Shown: one piece after another, positions 11,601 to 20,600 of the stretch
Position numbering within the stretch: the first letter of the stretch is position 1
Layout of the letters: every line of letters begins with the position of its first letter
Source: Rhodospirillales bacterium
GTDB taxonomy: Bacteria > Pseudomonadota > Alphaproteobacteria > Micavibrionales > Micavibrionaceae
Reading direction: 5' to 3'
Assembly: GCA_023898785.1 (NCBI GenBank)
Contig: CP060239.1
Location: 992,001-1,056,000 of the forward strand
DNA: 64,000 bases
Position numbers and translations under genes: made by a program
Notes under the pieces: model-generated
What the model saw: only the letters and a program-made list of their open reading frames with translations
The model's database searches: none
What the model was told of the DNA's origin: nothing

Positions 11601-14600
11601 CAGAGCCATAGGCCGCATAGTTCGCCGTATCGCCCCCCGTCTCACCCGTCTCGCCGCCCGTCACATTGTCGCCGTCTCCGCTCAAGGTGAAGATATCATC
11701 GCCATCCCCGCCATCAAGCGTATCAATCCCGGACCCGCCAATCAGAATGTCATCCCCCGCGCCGCCAATCAGAGTATCCGCACCGCCCCCGCCATCAAGC
11801 GTATCGCCGCCAGAAAGGCCACTCAAAATGTTATCTGAGCTATTTCCAGTTAAGGTATCATTGATGTTTGACCCCGTTACATTTTCGAAATTTGTTAAAG
11901 TATCTTTTGCAGAACCGCCAACAGTTACCGTGGCAGGGCCAACATCTTGTAGTGTCACAGCAATAGTTGCCCCGAACAAACCGGAATAATCGATCGTATC
12001 ACTACCGGTTCCGCCGTCAATCGTATCGTCACCACCGGATGCAATAAACGTGTCGTCACCGTTCAATGCAAAAACGGTATCATCTCCAATACCACCGGTA
12101 ATCGTATCGGCCTGATTGGTCGTATAATATTCTTCAAAATTACTGAATGTCTGAGCATTGGCACCAATATTCACTCCTCCAAAACTTAGATCAAGATTGA
12201 CACCAGCCAAGCCAAGATTGTCCATCCGGAAAGTATCAAATCCAGCGCCCCCGTCTAAAGTATCGTTCCCCGTACTGGCGTATACAAGGTCATTACCAGC
12301 TCCCATAGTTAGAGTATTGGTTGCAGTGCTTCCTGTTACAATATCATCGCCATCCGTTGCAATCAGGTTTTCAATTGAATTAATAGTTTGATTTTCTGCA
12401 ATTCCATCCAATGTTACCGTTTCCGTTCCACCAGCATTCATGTCAACGCTAATAAAATTGATCGTTCCATTTAGGGTTGAAAAATCAACTGTGTCCGTGC
12501 CACTATCGCCAATTATAGTGTCCGCACCACGTGAAGCACGAATAATGTCATCTCCATCGTCTCCGCGAAGAACATTGTCTTGACTATTTCCAGTGATGTC
12601 ATCGCCCGCGTTACCACCTGTGAAGTTTTCAATATTGACAATTGTCTCATCCGTGGCTGCTGCAAAATCAACCGTGGTAATCCCCACTTCCTGTAGCACA
12701 ACTGTAATGGCATTGTTATTGTCGTTGTAAACAACAGTGTCTATGCCTGCCCCGCCATCGATAGTCGCGCCGCTGCGATCACTAATGATTGTGTCATTGC
12801 CGTCATCACCAAATGCGAAAATACCGGTTGCGGCGCCATTGTCATTACCAAGATATATTGTGTCGTTACCATCGCCACCACTGACCGTTCCTCCGGCAAC
12901 ATTCATACGCAAATGGTCGTTCCCCACACCGCCATACAAAGTGGAAATATTTGTAGAATCACCAATAATCGTGTCGGCGAAATTTGATCCTAAAATTGTT
13001 TCGAATCCGTTCGCAAGCGTTTGGTTGGCTCCAGAGTTTACAGTGTAGAAGCCACCTATAAGGGAATACGCATTTGTTGATGTTCCAACGGTCGCTGTTG
13101 AAAGATCCAGTATATCTGTTCCTGCCTCACCGCTTAATTCATCAAGGCCCGCAGACCAGACCAAAGTATCATCACCACCGCCAGCAAGAAAATAATTGTC
13201 GCCAGAATCACCTTGCATGCTATCCGCACCAGCCGTGCCAATAACACGCTCAACATTGCGAACTGTATGGTTTGAATCACCCGCAACCGTAATTGTTGCA
13301 TCGGTAGCACCACTAAGAACAAAACTAATCGATGTCGTGCCGTGGGTGGAGTAATCCAGAGTATCAATATCTGCATTCCCAGCATCCGTTCCGCCATCGT
13401 AGACATTGGCACCTGTCGATGCAATCAGGGTGTCGTCACCTGTGCCCCCATCAATCGTATCATCGCCCGTCCCACCATCAATCGTATCATCGCCATCCCC
13501 CCCATCAAGCGTATCGTTACCTGCACCCCCCTGGATATTATCAATACCGGACAAACCTATCAGAATATTATCACTCGCATCACCAACCATGATATCTGCG
13601 CCGAGCGAACCAGTAACATTTTCAAAATTTGTCGCCTGATCGGTTTCTCCACCACCACCAACGGTTACACTGAAGAACCCGCCGACCAACAAAGTCATAT
13701 CGAAGGAGACAGGCGCTGTCGTGTAATCATAGGTCAGAGTATCTGTTCCAGCGCCACCATCAAGAATATCATTGCCGCCTTCACCCCAGATTGTATCATT
13801 ACCCAGACCGCCGGTTAGTACATTGATGGAGCCGTCTCCACCAATCGTATCATCTCCATCCGTTCCAGTGATGTTTTCTATATTGCGTACACTGTCGTTG
13901 GCCTGGCCGCCGACCGTTGCTGTAACAAAATTCGAACCATCAAGATTAATACTAACGGAGGTAGCGCCCACGTTGAGAGAATAATCAACAGTATCTGTGC
14001 CTGCACCGCCATCTATGGTGTCTGCGCCTACGCCGCCTTCCAAAATATCGTCACCACCATCGCCATCAAGGACGTTATCATTGGCATCACCGATTATGGT
14101 GTCATTGCCTGTTGAGCCTATAATGTTCTCAATGTTACGAATTGTATCGTCTAAACCGCCATCCACGTTTACGGTCGTGTCTGTTGCACCGTTCAATGTG
14201 ACCGTTATGAAGTTAATGCCGATTTCCGTTGAATAATCAACAGTATCGGTATCCGCACCGCCATCAAGCGTATCGGCACCCGCACCACCAGATAGAATAT
14301 CGTCGCCCGCGCCAGCCGTGAAAATATTGTCAAGATTATCACCGCGAATGATATCATTTCCGGCAGTTCCGATAATATTTTCAACATTTTGAACCCGGTC
14401 ATTCACCCCACCTGCAATCGTAACAATTGCCAAACCAGATGCATTGAGAGTGACATCAATCGCCGTTATTCCGACTTGCGTGGAATAGTCAACGGTATCA
14501 ATATTCGCGCCACCATCATATGTATTTTGTCCTGCGCTACCGAAGAAAATATCATCGCCAGCACCACCTAAAAGACTATTATTGCCTGCCCCTCCAGTGA

Positions 14601-17600
14601 GAATATCATTCCCGCCCAGACCGCTAAGTATGTTATCCTCAGCATCGCCGGTGATAGTATCATCGCCAGCTGTGCCGATAACATTTTCAATGTTTGAAAT
14701 CGTATCGTTGTCACCACCGTCGACATTTACTATTGCGTCTGTAGCACCATTCAAGGTGACGGTGATGAAATTCACGGCCTGTGCGGAGTAATCAATTGTA
14801 TCCTCACCCAAGCCACCATCGAGATCATCCGTACCGGCAGAGGCGTTAAATGTGTCGTCACCACCCAAGGCAAAGACAACATCGGCTGCTGCAGAGCCCG
14901 TAATCGTGTCGGCTTGATTGGTCAAATAATAGCTTTCGAAATTTGCAAAACTATCTGTACTACTATCAGCGGCATAGAACGCCGTGGAGTTTGTCAGGTT
15001 CAGATTTACGCCAATTGCGGCTAAATCATCGAAGCGCAGTTCATCGTTGCCAAGCCCGCCATCAAGCATATCACTTCCTGCACCGCCCTTAATCACATCA
15101 TCACCGGCACCAGCTGTGAGCGTATTATCTTTAGAATCACCGGTTATGGTGTCATCACCGGCCGTACCAATGATATTTTCGATATTACGAATCGTATCAT
15201 TATCGCCGCCATTGACAGTCACAGTAGCATCAAGCGCAGCGCTCAATGTAACACTGATAGATGTTGCGCCGCTGGCTGAATAATCGACGGTATCTGAACC
15301 GACTTGACCATCCAGTGTATCACTGCCGCCGGAATAAATTATCGTATCATCGCCATCGCCAGATTCGATCAGGTTGGCACCTAACGAACCAGTAATAGAG
15401 TCCGCAAAATCAGAACCTGTAATATTTTCGATCAGGAGCAACGTATCGGAGGCACCATCGCCATCGTTTGTTGCTATCCCTGCGGCCAAGTCCAGAACAA
15501 TACCTCCTGCAGCGCCTGAATAATCAGCCGTGTCGATGCCCGCGCCGCCATCAAGCGTATCGGCGCCACCGCTGCCGGACAATGTGTCCAGTCCTGCTCC
15601 GCCGGTCAGAACATTGCCTTGTGCGTTTCCTACAATGGTATCGTTGCCAGTTGAACCAATCACGTTCTCTATATTTATCAACGTGTCTGTACCACCATCC
15701 CCGTCGTTTCCGGCAGTGCCAGCACCCAGGTCAACGTTAACCGCTCCGGCAGCCAGTGAATAATCCGCAGTATCCACACCCGCGCCGCCATCAAGCGTAT
15801 CGGCACCACCTGCGCCATACAGGACGTCATCACCGGCATTCCCTGAAAGTGTGTTGGCGCTGGCGTTGCCGAAAATTGTATCGTCGTTTCCGGATCCAAG
15901 CACATCTTCTATGGCGTTTAATGTATCCGTCCCTCCCTCGCCATCAGATGCCGTTGACCCTGCGAGGTTGACGGTGACCGCACCCGAAGCAGTTGAATAA
16001 TCTACGGTATCGGTGCCCGATCCACCATCTAAAGTATCATCGCCGCCATTACCACGAATGATGTCGTCGCCGGCAAGGCCAGAGAGAGTGTTGTTATTAT
16101 TGTCGCCACGAAGTATATCGTTATTCAAAGATCCAGTCAGGTTTTCAATACTTAAAAATGTGTCTGCGTTTCCAGTGCCGTCATTGATTGCCGTACCGGA
16201 TAATAAGTCAGCCGTCACCCCCCCGGCAGCGATTGAATAGTCAGCAGTATCCACGCCTGCGCCGCCAATCAGAATATCTGCTCCGCCACGTCCGGTGAGT
16301 ATGTCGTCACCCGCCCCGCCATCAAGCGTGTTAGCCGAATTGTCGCCGATTATGGTGTCGTTATTGGCTGAACCTGTTATATTTTCAATACCGCTGAGCG
16401 TGTCTGTCCCACCATCACCATCATCTGATACGGTGCCTGCAAACATGTTGACGATTATGCCAGCAGCCGCACCAGAATAATCAGCAGTATCTGTACCTGC
16501 ACCACCGGTCAACGTATCGTCACCTGCCCCACCAGATAGAATATCGTCACCGGCATTCCCATCTAAAATATTGTTTTGTGCATCCCCCGTTATGGTGTCG
16601 TTATTGGCTGAGCCCGTCACATTTTCAAAATTCAAAAGCGTATCAAACGCTCCATCACCATCATCGACCGCGCTACCCGCAGACAAGTCAACGGTGACGC
16701 CTGTGGCTGCCTGTAAATAATCAACCGTATCGGAGGTCCCCGCACCACCATCAAGCGTATCTACACCACCGCGCCCACGGACTGTGTCGTTTCCTGCTCC
16801 TGCTTCTATCAGGTTTCCACTATTATCGCCGCGTAAAATGTCATTGTTTGCAGAGCCAATGAGATTCTCGATACCAGAGAATGTATCCGAGGCTCCATCA
16901 CCATCGCTTGTTGCTGAAAGAACCTGCAGGTCGGCAATAACAATACCAGCAGCTAGCGAATAATCCGCAGTATCTGTACCTGCACCACCGGTCAGAATAT
17001 CCGCACCGCCGCGTCCAACCAGCACATCATCACCATCCCCGCCATCAAGGGTATTGGCGTTTACATCTCCAGTGAGAGTGTCATCAAAATCCGATCCGGT
17101 AATGTTTTCTATGCCTGAGAATGTATCCGTTCCGCCATCACCATCGTTTAGGGCTGTATTTGTAGTAAGGCTTGCGGTGACCGAAGCGCCTGACATTGTA
17201 TAATCAACAGTATCGGAAGCACCTGCACCGCCGATGATCGTATCATCGCCGCCAGCGCCATAGAACGTATCATTTCCGGCAAGACCCGAAAGAACATTGT
17301 CCTGCGCATCCCCATAAATTGTGTCCGCGCTGGCTGATCCGGTAATGTTTTCTATGCCTGAGAGTGTATCCGTTCCGCCATCACCATCGTTTAGGGCTTG
17401 CGAAATAGCCATGTTGACATTGACGCCGCCAGCAGCAAGAGAATAATTTGCTGTATCAATACCTAGGCCGCCAATTAGCACATCGTTGCCAATGCGACCG
17501 GATAATGTATCATCACCATCCCGCCCATCCAGCGTGTTATCTTGCACATCTCCAATCAGAATATCATTTCCAGAGGTGCCAATAACATCTTCGATATTGC

Positions 17601-20600
17601 GTACAGTGTCATTGGTTCCACCATTAACGGTTACGGTGGCATTGACTGCGCTATTAAGCGTTACGCTTATGGAGGTTGCACCAACCAGCCCGGAATAATC
17701 AACGACGTCGGTGCCTGTGCCGCCATCAAGAATATCTGCGCCTGCGCTTGCGCGCAACGTGTCATTTCCAGCGCCGCCATCAAGCGTATTGGCGTTTGCA
17801 TCCCCGGTTAGGTCATCATTATTGGCCGACCCTGTTAAGTTCTCGATACCACTAAGCGTATCTGAACCGCCGTCACCATCATTTGAGACCGTGCCCAAGC
17901 TCAAATCTGCAACTACGCCAGCCAGCGCTGCAGAATAATCTGCCGTGTCGGTGCCTCCACCGCCACTAAGAATATCAGTACCACCACGCCCAGCCAGCAC
18001 ATCATCACCCAGCCCGCCTGTAAGTTCATTGTTCTGGCTGTCGCCTGTAATTGTATCGTTTCCATCCGTACCAATGATATTCTCAACATTGCGCACCGTG
18101 TCATTTGTTCCACCCGCAACCGTTATTGTCGCATTTGCGCTACCAGACAAAGTTGTGCTGATAAATGCAATACCGCCAAGCCCAGAATAATCAATCGTAT
18201 CAATGCCTGTTCCGCCATCAATAGTATCTGCGCCATCGCTTGCCAGGAACAAATCATTGTCTGCACCGCCATCTAATGTGTCATCTCCACCGCGACCATC
18301 AAATGTATCGTTTCCGGCACCGCCAAAAAATACATTATTGAGCCCATCACCAATGAAAATATCGTCGTTTGCCGTCGCGATAATATTTTCAATATTGCTG
18401 ACGGTATCCGTGCTACCGCCATTTACAGCAACAGTTCCTGCCCCTGCCCCGTTCAGCGTCACAGTGATGAAACCAGATGCGCTCGTGTAATCGGCTGTAT
18501 CCGTTCCTGCGCCGCCATCAAGAATATCTGCGCCGTCACTGACATTAAAAGTATCATCACCAGCGAGACCAAAGATTGTGTCAATACCAGCCGAGCCGCT
18601 AATCGTATCGGCTTGGGCTGTCATATAATATTCTTCAAAGGTGTTGAAAGTGTCGGTAGAGCTATCACCACCAAAAAAAGCCGTGCCTGCCCCAATATCA
18701 ATATTCACGCCTGCGCCCATCAGTTCATCAAAGCGTAACTGGTCCGTGCCTGCCCCCCCTGTCAGGGTATCACTTCCTGCGCCGCCGCGAATAACATCGT
18801 CGCCAGCAGATCCATCAATAATATTGGCGTTAAAATCGCCACCAATGGTATCATCACCGGCACTACCTATCACATTTTCAATTGCAGAAATGGTGTCGTT
18901 ACTAAGACCATTTACCGTCACTGTCACAGCATTCACATCATCTAATGTAATAGATATGAAGTTTCCAGCCGCGAATCCGGAATAATCGATACCATCATTA
19001 TCGTTCCCACCATTAAGAACGTCGGCACCGGCACTGGCATTAAAAACATCGTCTCCATCGAGACCAAAGATCACATCAGCACCCACCGATCCGAAAATCG
19101 TATCGTCCTGGGCTGTTGCGTAATATGTTTCAAAATTCGAAAAAGTGTCTGTACTAGCATCCACACCGTAAAAGGCTGTGCCGGATCCAATATCAAGTGT
19201 AATACCCGCACCAGCCAGATCATCAAAGCGAAGTTGGTCATTGCCCAGCCCGCCATCTAACGTATCGCTGCCACCACCACCGCGTATTACGTCATTACCG
19301 GAGCCGCCAGCCAGAATGTTTACAACACCATTTCCTGTGATGGTGTCATCGTTGTTCGAACCTGTTATGTTTTCAATCTGGATCAGGCTGTCTGTTCCGC
19401 CAAACCCATCAATTGAGGCCTCACCTGCAGCGAGACTTACAACAACTGCACCAACTGCAGTACTATAATCGGCCGTATCGATTCCAGCGCCACCTGTTAA
19501 AATATCAATACCGCCCGCACCAATCAGTATATCATCCCCTGAACCGCCTTCGAGGCTGTTATCCTGCATATCCCCGATAATTGTGTCGTTGCCAGCGGTA
19601 CCTATAACATTTTCAATATTACGGATTGTATCGTCATCCCCGCCATCGACTGTAACTGTTGCGTCGATAGCACCGTTTAGCGTGACAGCAATAAAGTTCA
19701 CACCGCCAAGAGTAGCGTAGCTGATTGTGTCTGAGTCAGCACCACCATCAAAAATATCATTGCCGGCGCTCGCTACTATTAGATCATCACCACTAAGCCC
19801 TGAAACAACGTCTGCATTGATCGAACCTGTTACGGTATCATCCTGAAAAGTTAAGAAATAAGATTCAAAATTCGAGAACGTATCGATACTGCTATCAACC
19901 TGATAAACGGCTGTTTGGTTTGCGAGATTTAAACCAACACCTTGCCCAGTAAGCTCATCAAAACGCAGTTCATCGTTTCCGGCACCGCCATCTAAAGTGT
20001 CTGCTCCAGCCCCCCCACGTAAAACATCATCTCCGTCAAGCCCTTGAATATTGTTTGCGAAGATGTCGCCTGTTACGCTATCATTTCCGTTAGTTGCGAT
20101 AATGTTTTCAACATTGCGGATTATGTCATCGGCCGCACCATCGATGGTGACTGTAGCGTTCGTAGCCCCATTCAGCGTTACCGTAATAAAATTAACAGAA
20201 CCATCTGATGAATAATCGGCAACGTCTATATTCGCACCACCATCTAGCGTATCAGCGCCTGCGCTTGATATGAAAGTGTCGCCGCCCGCGCCGCCTAATA
20301 AGGTATCATCACCGTCCCCACCATCCAAGGTATCGTCGCCCGCGCCGCCTTCAAGAATGTCATTCCCGGCTGCGCCAAAGAGCGTATCATCTCCGCCCTC
20401 ACCGAGAAGGCGGTTGGCATTCAAATCACCATTGATTGCGTCATTATTACCAGATCCCCGAATATTCTCAATATTGACCAGAATATCAGATGCACCGTCC
20501 CCATCATCTATTGTCTGACCAATGGACAAATCCACCGTGACAGCTGCTGCTGCATTCAAGTAATCCGCATAATCAATCCCTGCGCCGCCATCAAGCGTAT

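Noticed and set aside
3301..11790. Regular repeats considered as a CRISPR or satellite array
   Set aside because: The unit is 849 bp, continuous in frame and without unique spacers, so it is a coding tandem repeat.
3391..11838. Open plus-strand frame of 2815 codons opposite the adhesin repeats
   Set aside because: It is the antisense of the 849-bp repeats. The codon pattern of GGC/GAT-rich sense DNA leaves no stops on the other strand, and the translation is Arg/Ala-rich repeats with no family features or ribosome site.
4025..11989. Recurring 81-codon plus-strand frames every 849 bp
   Set aside because: They are copies of one antisense shadow produced by the repeat period, not a family of small genes.
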